Below, piece after piece: positions 18,301 to 26,456 of a stretch of 64,000 nucleotides of DNA. Made by a program: the position numbers and the translations under genes. The notes under the pieces were generated by a model. That model had not been told where the DNA came from. It did not search any database and worked only from the letters and a program-made list of their open reading frames with translations. Within the stretch, counting starts at the first letter, position 1. Each line of letters opens with the position of its first letter. The DNA is from Paenibacillus sp. FSL H8-0537 (GTDB lineage Bacteria; Bacillota; Bacilli; Paenibacillales; Paenibacillaceae): the NCBI RefSeq assembly GCF_038051995.1, contig NZ_CP150290.1, positions 6,051,001-6,115,000 of the forward strand, given 5' to 3'.

Positions 18301-19295
18301 TCACGCAAGGCAAGATTCTTCACTTCTGCATGCTTGTAACCACAACCTGAACACAACTGACTGCTTGCATAGTTCTTTGGGGCAATTATCAATTCTCTGC
18401 CGTACCACCCAGCCTTATATTCCATCATCGAACGGAACAAGCTCCAAGATACTTCGCTGATGGCCTTCGCTAACTTGTGATTTTGCATCATATTCTTTAC
18501 TCGAAGGTCTTCCATGACAATGACTTGGTTTTCGCTAATCATCTTGGAAGAGACTTTGTGCAAGAAGTCTTTGCGCTGATGGCTAATCTTTTCATGTAGT
18601 TTGGCAACCTTCAGCCTAGCCTTGTGACGGTTATGACTTCCCTTCTTCTTGCGGGATAAGTCCTTTTGTAAATTAGCTAGTCGCTTTTCAGATTTACGCA
18701 AGTAGGTAGGATTGGGTATAGTTTCGCCTTGTGACGTAATCGCAAAATCTTTCAGTCCAAGATCCACGCCAATCTTCATTTCCAATTTGGGTAACTGAAC
18801 GATATCCGTTTCAACCAATACGGAAGCATAATATTTCCCTGTTGGTGTTTTGGAAATCGTACAAGATTTGATAAGCCCCTCGAATGGACGGTGCAGCTTG
18901 ATTTTGATTCTAGTTTTTAGTTTTGGAATTTTGATATACCCATCTTCAATGTCCACGGTTCCATTTTGATTATTGGTTGTGAAGCGATGCTGATTCGTCT
19001 TCTTGCTCTTGAATTTAGGAAATCCCACTTTTTTATCACGAAAGAAATGCTTATACGCCTTGTCTAAGTTTAGTTGTGCATTCGCGAGTGCTAGGCTATC
19101 CACTTCTTTCAGCCAGTCGAATTCCTTTTTGTATTGCGCTGGTGTATTTTTGAGCATCGTTCCCGTTTGCTTGTAATGCTCCATTTTATCTGCAAGCATT
19201 CTATTGTAGATGAAACGAACAGAACCGAATACTTTAGCTAAATATGGTTGTTGATCTTGATTAGGATAGATACGGTATTTGTAGGCTTTCAGCAA
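18222..19295 (-). CDS. tnpB: TnpB, RNA-guided nuclease of IS200/IS605
   Basis: 357 residues, start ATG 19295. RuvC-like catalytic residues are all present: Asp178 in [12 protein letters not shown], Glu262 in VIVMEDL, and Asp in HDRDVNAA near 345. The zinc ribbon CSGC...CPAC (315-338) is intact. The N-terminal helix-turn-helix ([13 protein letters not shown]) is complete. TnpB proteins are compact RNA-guided DNA nucleases related to Cas12. The partner transposase is broken. Confidence 0.93.
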   Translation of the reverse strand: MLKAYKYRIYPNQDQQPYLAKVFGSVRFIYNRMLADKMEHYKQTGTMLKNTPAQYKKEFDWLKEVDSLALANAQLNLDKAYKHFFRDKKVGFPKFKSKKTNQHRFTTNNQNGTVDIEDGYIKIPKLKTRIKIKLHRPFEGLIKSCTISKTPTGKYYASVLVETDIVQLPKLEMKIGVDLGLKDFAITSQGETIPNPTYLRKSEKRLANLQKDLSRKKKGSHNRHKARLKVAKLHEKISHQRKDFLHKVSSKMISENQVIVMEDLRVKNMMQNHKLAKAISEVSWSLFRSMMEYKAGWYGRELIIAPKNYASSQLCSGCGYKHAEVKNLALREWTCPACKAHHDRDVNAAQNLLKLAM

Positions 19296-19322
19296 TTCCG
19301 ATCATCCTTTCATGCCTTGGTT

Positions 19323-19702
19323 TTAGATGTATGTTTTGATTACGTCTAGTGGCGCTCCACCCGTTGTAAGTAAGCAATAGCATCGTGACCAAAATGCTCT
19401 TTCCAAAGCAATTCTCGGAGGATAGGGAATTCCTTCTTGATCAGCCTGGAGGATGCACTCTTATAAGCGTTGAGAAATTTGGAAATGTCGATATTCGAAT
19501 GCGTCTTCATGAGTACGTGAACATGATCCTTGTCAGGCTTCCATTCCTACAAAGTCACCTTGTACATAGGCTGAATGTATTCGAATATCTCTTTCAGACG
19601 TTCGGAGATTTCAGCGGTAATGACTTCCTTACGATATTTGATGACTAGAATAAGGTGATAATGGAGCAGAAATACTGAATGGTTATTGGAGTCTAATTTT
19701 AT
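19323..19702 (-). pseudogene. tnpA: Degenerate tnpA (HUH/Y1 transposase)
   Basis: Translation in one minus frame gives IKLDSNNHSVFLLHYHLILVIKYR and then the core of a Y1 transposase. The core includes the HYH metal motif, a TAG stop after PMYKVTL, EWKPDKDHVHVLMKTHS, and WKEHFGHDAIA. The conserved ending GGAPLDVIKTYI, which carries the catalytic Tyr, continues only in another frame. The start position is ATA with an upstream stop. It therefore has a lost start, a nonsense codon and a frameshift. Any mobility would need TnpA in trans. Confidence 0.85.
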
Positions 19703-20303
19703 TGATTACATAACCTTTTATGGTATACGACTGAACACTAAAATTATAGTATTTTAGGTGGTAAGGGCCAATGTAGATTAGACCGTTTCCACTCTCCCCC
19801 ACTTAGAGAAGATGGGGGGTGGAAAATGATGGTTAATTTGATAATTCTGAAAATAATGACGAGTTTGGCTCGGTATGATTAGGCGAATCTAGCTGTTGAA
19901 GGGTGACACTACGAGCTTCAATCTATGTCATATTTTATATCATTAAGAATAGAGTTACAATACTTTTTATTTATATTTCTCTCTTTTTTTAACATCTAGT
20001 TTTACTTAGTGGATAATGTTAGTCAAGTATTAACATATAAGATGGAGTTATATTTATTTAAAACCTTAAATAAATATTCATATTTGTAAATTAATTATGC
20101 AAGTAATTTGATGTATATTTTAAATATAATTCTTCCTGAATTTAGATATTGTAAGTTTTTCATAAAGGAATAACGATTTTCTACTTAATCTAGACAGGAA
20201 AAAGTTGTAAATTTTATTGATAGCAAAAGAAATCACAATTCGCCAACCCCTTTTTTTTATTCGCAGGCATGCATAAACGCCCATCACAGGAGGAGCAGCT
20301 AAA
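19703..20303. other. Gene-free AT-rich stretch with one strong inverted repeat
   Basis: No gene is supported here. A G-rich inverted repeat lies at 19786-19825 (TTTCCAC...CCCCCA against TGGGGGGTGGAAA). It resembles the hairpin ends of IS200/IS605 relatives and could be a remnant of one. A 75-codon minus frame at 20120-20347 has no ribosome site or recognisable content. Confidence 0.4.
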
Positions 20304-20346
20304 GTGAAGGTGAAAGTGAAACGGCTGTCGCCTTCCTCTGGTCGCA
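20304..20346 (+). repeat. Dispersed 40-nt motif, copy A
   Basis: The core GTGAAACGGCTGTCGCCTTC and following CTCTGG resembles 24107-24146 (about 26 of 36 positions). An AGGAGGAG sits just before GTG 20304, which opens a 76-codon Lys/Arg-rich frame; I cannot tell whether it is translated. It could be a structured RNA or a repeat family. Confidence 0.35.
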
Positions 20347-20443
20347 AGCAAAAACGACTTCGTCGTCCTTCTGAAACGTGCGAAGAGCTTGGCCCTAGAA
20401 TTCTAAGGGGATATAAGGATCAAACTTATACATTCTTAGAATT

Positions 20444-20482
20444 CAAAAAAAGCTGGCATCCCTATTCGGATACCAGCCTCTC
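20444..20482 (-). terminator. Terminator of uppP
   Basis: On the minus strand AGGCTGGTATCC, loop GAATAG, GGATGCCAGCT and seven T. It is about 50 nt past the uppP stop. Confidence 0.85.
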
Positions 20483-20530
20483 AAACCCTTTTTTCCCCGG
20501 ACCTGTGCGCCCTCTCCTCCAGCAGTCGTT

Positions 20531-21343
20531 CTAGAGGAAAATGAGCAGCAGAATGCCCGCGACAAAGCAATAATAGGAGAAATATTTCAAATTGCCGCGC
20601 GCCATAATGTTCATGAACCAGCGCATAGAATAATAGGTAACAATTAAAGTAGCGATAAAGGCAATGAGATAAGGAATCATCAGCGAGGCCCGGTTAGGAT
20701 CATTCGCGATGTCCGATACGCCCAGCACCAGTCCGCCCAAGCTAATCGGTATGTATAGCATAAAAGAAAACCGCAGCGCCGTCTCCTGCTTCATGCCGAC
20801 CGCAATGGACGTAATGACGGTAGAGCCGGAGCGGCTAATACCCGGAATGAGCGCTACTGCCTGTGCCAAGCCTACAATTAAAGCATCCTTGACCGTCAGG
20901 TCTCCATCCCGCTTGCGCCCTTGCAAATTGCGGATTAGCCAAAGTGCCACACCCGTTATGAGCAGCGATATCGCCACCGTGCGCACGGAGGAGAAATAAG
21001 ACTCAATTTGATCCTTGAACAGCAGCCCGATAATGACGGCCGGCACCGTTCCAATAACGACATACATAGCGAACAGAAAGTCGCTTTTGTAGGACTTGTC
21101 CCGTGTTCTCATATATTTGATGGTGTTAACGATCAGCCGATTAATATCCTGGCGAAAAATGTAGCCAATCGCAATAAGCGATGCCGTGTTCGTTAAAATC
21201 TCAAATGCCAGTCCTCGCTGATCTACGCCTAGCAGTTGCTGGGCAATAATTAAATGTCCGCTTGATGATACGGGGATCGGCTCCGTAAAGCCCTGAATAA
21301 TACCGAGAATTAAATACTTCAGCCATAATACGAAATTGTCCAT
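20531..21343 (-). CDS. uppP: Undecaprenyl-diphosphatase UppP (BacA)
   Basis: 270 residues from ATG 21343 behind AAGGAGACGGT; the frame opens 13 codons earlier without a site. Membrane protein with the two conserved BacA signatures, [14 protein letters not shown] (with the catalytic Glu region) and PGISRSGST. It dephosphorylates undecaprenyl pyrophosphate to recycle the lipid carrier for peptidoglycan and teichoic acids. In many Firmicutes extra copies raise bacitracin tolerance. Length is typical for the family. Confidence 0.93.
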   Translation of the reverse strand: MDNFVLWLKYLILGIIQGFTEPIPVSSSGHLIIAQQLLGVDQRGLAFEILTNTASLIAIGYIFRQDINRLIVNTIKYMRTRDKSYKSDFLFAMYVVIGTVPAVIIGLLFKDQIESYFSSVRTVAISLLITGVALWLIRNLQGRKRDGDLTVKDALIVGLAQAVALIPGISRSGSTVITSIAVGMKQETALRFSFMLYIPISLGGLVLGVSDIANDPNRASLMIPYLIAFIATLIVTYYSMRWFMNIMARGNLKYFSYYCFVAGILLLIFL

Positions 21344-21472
21344 ACCGTCTCCTTTTTTGCTTGTATTTACCTCACCTATCATAACGCACCCTAGTAAAAA
21401 TGATCAAATCTCCCGAGTTGCCCGCTCCTCGCAATCATGGTATAAATAGCGAAAGCATAAATTCACTTCCAG

Positions 21473-21784
21473 TTGCAAAGGGGCAGCAGCGGCAACCCCC
21501 TTCCCGTCTGGCTCGCTTTCGGTGAAACATTCGGCTGGGTCGCAGGTGTACCCGGCAACCATGATATAATGGAGTCTGCGCATATGGAGATGCTCGCCGC
21601 TAGCGATTGCATGCATTTCATAGACCTGCCAGCTTTGACCGAAATATTAGGACTCCGCCTTGCCGATCTAGGCGGCATTATTGGACGAGCGGACAAGCCT
21701 AATCGCATGTCTTGGAAGCCAGTTTTTGAATGCGGATGGCAAGCTATTCATCCTGCTGCCCATTTAGCAGAAATATCAACATGA
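21473..21784 (+). pseudogene. Fragment of a calcineurin-like metallophosphoesterase
   Basis: About 104 codons read WVAGVPGNHD (the GNHD metal motif), then CMHFIDLPALTEILGLRLADLGGIIGRADKPNR, matching the middle of bacterial metallophosphoesterases. An in-frame stop precedes the segment. The N-terminal DxH motif and the C-terminal GHxH motif are absent, so it should be inactive. It abuts the ribosome site of exoA. Confidence 0.55.
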
Positions 21785-21798
21785 GGAGATGGACCGTC

Positions 21799-22554
21799 TT
21801 GAAGCTGGTTTCATGGAATGTTAACGGGCTGAGAGCCTGTGTTAATAAAGGGTTTAATGATTATTTTACCGAGATGGATGCGGATATTTTCTGTCTGCAG
21901 GAGACGAAGCTTCAGGAGGGGCAAATTTCGCTGGAGCTCGGTGAGGCGTATTCGGATTACTGGAACTATGCTGTTAAGAAGGGCTATTCCGGTACGGCAG
22001 TGTTTACGAAGGCCCCCCCTCTTTCCGTCCGCTATGGCATTGAAGAAAATGAAGAGCCGGAAGGCCGCATTTTGACGTTGGAATTCGAAGGCTTCTATTT
22101 GGTTAATGTATATACGCCTAATGCCAAGCGCGATTTGCTGCGGCTGGATTATCGACTGGAATGGGAGGATCGCTTCCGTATTTATTTGCAGCAGCTTGAT
22201 GCGGTGAAGCCCGTCATTGTCTGCGGCGATCTCAATGTCGCCCATCAGGAAATCGACCTCAAAAATGCCAAAGCCAACCACGGCAATTCTGGTTTCACCC
22301 CGGAAGAACGCGGCAAAATGACCGAGCTGCTGGCCGCCGGTTTTGTCGACAGCTTTCGCTATCTCTACCCTGACCGCACCGATGCCTATACTTGGTGGTC
22401 CTACATGCCGAAGGTCCGAGAGCGGAACGTCGGCTGGCGCATTGACTATTTTCTGATCTCGGAGCGACTCGCTCCGTTGCTGAAGGACGCGGCCATTGAT
22501 TCCGCTATTATGGGAAGCGATCATTGTCCGGTACTGCTCGATATTAACCTATAA
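21799..22554 (+). CDS. exoA: Exodeoxyribonuclease III / AP endonuclease ExoA
   Basis: 251 residues from TTG 21799 (AGGAG 10 nt upstream), giving MKLVSWNVNGLRA, the usual ExoA start; an ATG at 21781 overlaps the ribosome site. Catalytic landmarks: Asn in WNVNGLRA, Glu in FCLQETKLQ, CGDLNVAHQEIDL, and Asp-His in GSDHCPVLLDI. It cleaves abasic sites and resects 3' ends in base-excision repair. Length matches Bacillus ExoA (252). Confidence 0.93.
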   Translation: MKLVSWNVNGLRACVNKGFNDYFTEMDADIFCLQETKLQEGQISLELGEAYSDYWNYAVKKGYSGTAVFTKAPPLSVRYGIEENEEPEGRILTLEFEGFYLVNVYTPNAKRDLLRLDYRLEWEDRFRIYLQQLDAVKPVIVCGDLNVAHQEIDLKNAKANHGNSGFTPEERGKMTELLAAGFVDSFRYLYPDRTDAYTWWSYMPKVRERNVGWRIDYFLISERLAPLLKDAAIDSAIMGSDHCPVLLDINL

Positions 22555-22571
22555 TGAAGAAATCATAATTT

Positions 22572-22610
22572 AAACCGTCAAATTCTGTTTGCAGAATCTG
22601 ACGGTTTTTT
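22572..22610 (+). terminator. Terminator of exoA
   Basis: AACCGTCA-A-ATTCTG, loop TTTG, CAGAAT-C-TGACGGTT followed by a T-run, 18 nt after the stop. Confidence 0.88.
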
Positions 22611-22755
22611 GCTTTCCCCTTTTTAATCTCAACATTATTCGACGTTTTCCGACTTCATTTCCCCCTATTAGACTCTTTCGTTCAGAATCGGTTCAGCCCT
22701 AAACAGTAAAATGAAGCTAAGCATCTTACTATTCGTAACAAGGAGACTCGGACAA

Positions 22756-24090
22756 ATGAACGATTACTGGCGCAAAATGACCGCATTATCCCTGAAAAAG
22801 GGCCCCTCTCTTTTTGTTTGTGCTGCAGTATTGGGAACCACCTTGTCACTATCTGCTCCGGCATATGCAATTCCAGAATCTTCGAACTACTTTCTTCCTG
22901 TAGTAAACAATGATCTACAATGGGTTAAATTTGATTCCAATGCGAATGCGGGAATGGGATCAACCATTGACGTTTATGGCAGCTATTTCGCATTGGATTC
23001 ACAGAAGCTCTTCCCCCCATCAACCGTCATTACGATGTTAACTGCTACTTCCAGCGATATGAGCGTCGCGTCTGCGAACGCTTATTTACCCAACATTGAG
23101 ATGGAAATATTCGGCCCAGGAACGACTGAGATCAGGGTTGAAGGCGTTACCGCTGAAAATGAAAAGCTGACCGAACACTTTCGCGTGACGGTAAACCGCT
23201 TCGCGGATACGAACAAGGACGGCATTATTACGTCAGCGGATGCCTTTCACATCGTTCGGGAGCTAAACAGAAATTCCGCTCTTACTAATGGCGACTTCAA
23301 TCTATATGATATCGACCGCGACAGGTCCGTAACGGCAGCAGATGCTTCCGCCCTAATGAGCCTTTACACGGGCAAAACCGTCCTAGACTCGTCTGAAAAA
23401 TATGTCGTCACCTTAAGCGCCATTGACGATGCTCCAGTTATATATAGCGGCTCTTTATACGCTGATACATGGGTAACAGGCCAAACAGTGACCGCGGAAT
23501 ACAGTTATTTTGATCCTGAAAATGATTTCGAAGGCAATAGCCGCTTTAAATGGTTCCGCAGCTCGCAAGCCGATGGCTCCGACCGTACGGAAATCATAGG
23601 CGAAACGTCTTACACCTATACACTTCAGCAAGCCGATATCAATTATTATGTGTTCGCTGAGGTAACACCAGTTGCCGCATCGGGTGATTTGCTGACTGGC
23701 CAGACTGTCCTCTTGAAGCCGGCTTCTGTCGTGGCAAGCGCTACTCCTATCATTGTAAGCCGGACTCCTCTGCATGGAAGCAACAATGCCAATCCAGGTG
23801 ACGATATTGTTTTCACCTTTGATAGAGACATTGTTGCCGTTCCCGGAAAATATATTAAAATTATTAGTATGTTGGAAAACACTGAAGCGCTAAGCTACCC
23901 ATCCGACTATCCGGATCATGTTCTCATTGACGGCAATACGGTCACTATTAAAGTATTATCATGGTTGCTGCCATCAAATACACCACTTAGCATCATCATT
24001 GAGGAGGGAGCCTTCGAGGATCTCGATGGCAATGCTTTTGCAGGCACTGTATTAGCGGAATGGATCTTTGCTCATTCCGTAGGGATCTAA
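22756..24090 (+). CDS. Secreted protein with dockerin-like repeat pair and Ig-like domains
   Basis: 444 residues from ATG 22756 (AAGGAGACTCGG upstream). Signal peptide to about residue 37 (SAPAYA). An N-terminal beta domain is followed by two calcium-loop half-repeats at about 150-215, DTNKDGIITSADAFHIVREL and DIDRDRSVTAADASALMSL, the pattern of a type I dockerin. An Ig-like fold (TVTAEYSYFDPENDFEG) follows, then a C-terminal SbsA-type Ig domain (NNANPGDDIVFTFDRDIVAV). The dockerin is internal, which is unusual. The next gene encodes a cohesin domain on an SLH anchor, so the two products may bind each other. Confidence 0.8.
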   Translation: MNDYWRKMTALSLKKGPSLFVCAAVLGTTLSLSAPAYAIPESSNYFLPVVNNDLQWVKFDSNANAGMGSTIDVYGSYFALDSQKLFPPSTVITMLTATSSDMSVASANAYLPNIEMEIFGPGTTEIRVEGVTAENEKLTEHFRVTVNRFADTNKDGIITSADAFHIVRELNRNSALTNGDFNLYDIDRDRSVTAADASALMSLYTGKTVLDSSEKYVVTLSAIDDAPVIYSGSLYADTWVTGQTVTAEYSYFDPENDFEGNSRFKWFRSSQADGSDRTEIIGETSYTYTLQQADINYYVFAEVTPVAASGDLLTGQTVLLKPASVVASATPIIVSRTPLHGSNNANPGDDIVFTFDRDIVAVPGKYIKIISMLENTEALSYPSDYPDHVLIDGNTVTIKVLSWLLPSNTPLSIIIEEGAFEDLDGNAFAGTVLAEWIFAHSVGI

Positions 24091-24106
24091 AGCCATTACT
24101 TATATT

Positions 24107-24146
24107 CAAGGTGAACAGGCTATCGTCGTCCTCTGGCGGCAAAGCT
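24107..24146 (+). repeat. Dispersed 40-nt motif, copy B, in the cohesin-SLH gene leader
   Basis: AAGGTGAACAGGCTATCGTC and the following GTCCTCTGGCGGCAAAGC align with copy A at 20304. A short GTCG/CGGC stem within a GGCT/AGCT stem can be drawn. It lies between the dockerin gene stop and the ribosome site of the cohesin gene, where an RNA element could act. Confidence 0.35.
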
Positions 24147-24185
24147 ACCGTTCCGCACTCTACCCATACATTCATGGAGGTTAAT

Positions 24186-26120
24186 ATGCGAACATTATTG
24201 AAACAAGCTCCTGCAAGACATTTTCTGCTGCTCATGCTGAGCTGCCTGCTCGTGCTGCCAGCCGTTCTTTTACCAACTGCCGCACATGCTGCATCAGACG
24301 CCCCTGCTAAGATTACCATTACGAATACGAATGTGACAGCCGGACAATCGGCAACGGTGCCTGTTATGCTCACCGATCCAGGTGATGGCGTCGGCGCTTA
24401 CAATATGCAAATTGACTTCGATCCTTCCGTGCTGAGCATTGTCAGCATTACGCCTACGCATGGAGTAGTGGCTCCGGAGGACGGCGCTCCATCAGATACC
24501 GGCTATTTCCAGTCTAACTTTGACAACACCGCTGGCTGGGCTCGCGTCATCTGGATCGATTCCACGGGCGGAAATGCGCGCATTAATGATCCAGCCCAAC
24601 TGTTCGCCATTGAAGTCAAATCGCTCAGCAGCGAAACGACAGGCACTTATCACCTGACTGTAGATACTTCGAACAATGAGAAATGGGCCATCTACCGCAG
24701 CTCATCTTACGCTATTCATTCTACCCTTGTGGGTGGAGATATCGTCATTTCGAAGGCTAACTCTGGTTCAGGATCTGGTTCTGGCTCATCAGGCGGTGGT
24801 TCCGCAACACCGACTCCTTCTGCAACACCGGCACCTACGAGCACACCAGCTCCGACAACCGCTCCGGTTATCGTTTACATCGACGGCAAGGAGCAGCAAT
24901 ATGCGAACGCTCAAACCTCTGTACAGAACGGACGCACAACGATTCAGCTTGAAGTTGACAATGACAAGGTCATCCAGCAAATCGACACGTCGGGTATCAA
25001 GGAACTGAGACTTCCGATTCCGAACAGCACGGCTGCTGTTGTAAACAGCGGACTGAACGGCCAGCTCGTGAAGGAGCTGGAAAAACGCGGTGCCACTGTT
25101 AAAATTGAGACGCCTTCGGCTAGCTACACCTTGCCTGCCGGCGACATCAACATTGATGCGATTTCCGCTCAGGTTGGCTCAACTGTCAAGCTGTCTGATA
25201 TTAAAATCATCATCACCATTGCCGCAGCGGACAATGCTACCGCAAATGCCGTGCAAAACCAAGCGTCCCAGCAGGGTGTAGCCCTCGTCGGCGCTCCGGT
25301 CAACTTTGAAGTGATTGCGCAATACAATGGACAAAACATTAGCATCAGCCAATTTAACCATTATGTAGAGCGCTCGATCACTCTGCCTGCCGGCTCCGAT
25401 GGCTCGAAAATGACAACAGGTGTCGTGCTTGGCGAAGATGGTACGCTGCACCATGTACCGACCTATATTTCCGTTACAGGCAGCACGTATTTTGCCAACA
25501 TCAACAGCTTGACGAACAGCAGCTATGCGGTCGTTTATGCCCCTGCTTCGTTCAAGGATGTTGAAACTCACTGGAGCAAAAATGACGTCAACGATCTCGG
25601 CTCCCGCCTGATCATGAAGGGCGTATCAAGCACAGAGTTCGCACCGAACGCTTCTATTACACGCGCTGAGTTTACAGCAACCCTGCTGCGCGCGCTTGGT
25701 ATTCATAAGGCCTCTGGCACCACTTCGGTTTCCTTCTCCGATGTAAAGGCAGGCAGCTGGTACGAAAATGAAGTGAAGCTCGCGGTATCCAACAAGCTGA
25801 TCAGCGGCTATTCGGATGGCACCTTCCGTCCAAACGGTTTGATTACTCGTGAAGAAGCGATGATTATTTTGAATCGTGCTCTTGCTCTTACAACCTTGGC
25901 AACAGTCAAAGATGCCGCTGAAATCGACAGCCTGCTGGCTGCTTACGGTGACAGTGCATCGGTGTCCGAATATGCGAAAGCCGCTGTTGCCAGCGCTTTG
26001 AAAAACGGCATTGTCCAGGGCGCTGACGGCTCTCTGAACCCGGATTCCAATGTGACTCGGGCGGAAACGGCTGCTATCGTAAAACGCCTGCTTGTCAAAG
26101 CTGGACTGATTAACGGCTAA
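24186..26120 (+). CDS. Cell-wall anchor: cohesin domain plus three SLH domains
   Basis: 644 residues from ATG 24186 with GGAGG six nt upstream. Signal peptide to about 35 (AAHAA). Cohesin-like domain about 38-185 (VTAGQSATVPVMLTD, AYNMQIDFDPSVLSIVSI). A low-complexity linker (GSGSGSG, then PTPSATPAPTSTPAP) is followed by a beta-rich region of unknown fold about 225-450. Three SLH repeats follow (from SFKDVETHWSKNDV, FSDVKAGSWYENEV and ASVSEYAKAAVAS), each with a TRAE/TREE motif. SLH domains bind pyruvylated wall polysaccharide, so the cohesin would be displayed at the surface, as in anchoring scaffoldins. The partner is probably the dockerin protein encoded just upstream. Confidence 0.88.
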   Translation: MRTLLKQAPARHFLLLMLSCLLVLPAVLLPTAAHAASDAPAKITITNTNVTAGQSATVPVMLTDPGDGVGAYNMQIDFDPSVLSIVSITPTHGVVAPEDGAPSDTGYFQSNFDNTAGWARVIWIDSTGGNARINDPAQLFAIEVKSLSSETTGTYHLTVDTSNNEKWAIYRSSSYAIHSTLVGGDIVISKANSGSGSGSGSSGGGSATPTPSATPAPTSTPAPTTAPVIVYIDGKEQQYANAQTSVQNGRTTIQLEVDNDKVIQQIDTSGIKELRLPIPNSTAAVVNSGLNGQLVKELEKRGATVKIETPSASYTLPAGDINIDAISAQVGSTVKLSDIKIIITIAAADNATANAVQNQASQQGVALVGAPVNFEVIAQYNGQNISISQFNHYVERSITLPAGSDGSKMTTGVVLGEDGTLHHVPTYISVTGSTYFANINSLTNSSYAVVYAPASFKDVETHWSKNDVNDLGSRLIMKGVSSTEFAPNASITRAEFTATLLRALGIHKASGTTSVSFSDVKAGSWYENEVKLAVSNKLISGYSDGTFRPNGLITREEAMIILNRALALTTLATVKDAAEIDSLLAAYGDSASVSEYAKAAVASALKNGIVQGADGSLNPDSNVTRAETAAIVKRLLVKAGLING

Positions 26121-26143
26121 GCTTAATCTGTATGGTTTTAATC

Positions 26144-26184
26144 AGGCTGCAAAATTCTATCTCTAGAATTTTGCAGCCTTTTTC
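26144..26184 (+). terminator. Terminator of the cohesin-SLH gene
   Basis: Perfect 15-bp stem AGGCTGCAAAATTCT / AGAATTTTGCAGCCT followed by TTTTTCC. Confidence 0.92.
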
Positions 26185-26382
26185 CTCCGATTATATTTCA
26201 CAGCCTCGCCCGTTTATATTTCTGAATTTTTACTTGAGGATGAGTACCCAGCTGTCGAAATTTACAGCAACCCAAGCGGTGGTACAATGGTACGAAAATC
26301 GGGGCAAATCGGCAAGAGCTTGTACGATACAAGCCAGTGGTCTATGGAAAAATCAAACTTTCTCTATAATTTTAAAAAAAGC
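26185..26382. other. Gene-free stretch upstream of the uracil permease promoter
   Basis: No supported gene. I looked for a PyrR-type attenuator hairpin before the permease and did not find one. Confidence 0.4.
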
Positions 26383-26411
26383 TTGCCAACCTTCACCGAA
26401 CTCGGTAGAAT
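26383..26411 (+). promoter_or_regulatory. Sigma-A promoter for the uracil permease gene
   Basis: TTGCCA (26383-26388), a 17-nt spacer and TAGAAT (26406-26411) lie 46 nt before the ATG, with GGGAGG in between. Confidence 0.55.
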
Positions 26412-26456
26412 CGACAAGGATTATAGACATAGAACACTTGGGAGGATCAATGGTTT

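Larger units (their letters stand above)
18113..19775 (-). mobile_element. IS200/IS605-family element (tnpA dead, tnpB intact)
   Basis: Co-oriented tnpA remnant and tnpB genes are framed by end structures. The right end has a CCACCTaagAGGTGG hairpin (about 18130-18145) followed by GGTAGTTCAC. The left end has an imperfect CTAAAAT/ATTTTAG hairpin near 19740-19757. The boundaries are approximate. The element lies immediately upstream of the opp operon and reads in the same direction. Confidence 0.7.

Noticed and set aside
19786..19825. G-rich inverted repeat considered as a CRISPR or terminator
   Set aside because: Single copy, no T-run, no spacers; at most an IS200/IS605-type hairpin remnant.
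20120..20347. A 75-codon minus frame
   Set aside because: Low-complexity, no ribosome site, in an AT-rich intergenic stretch.
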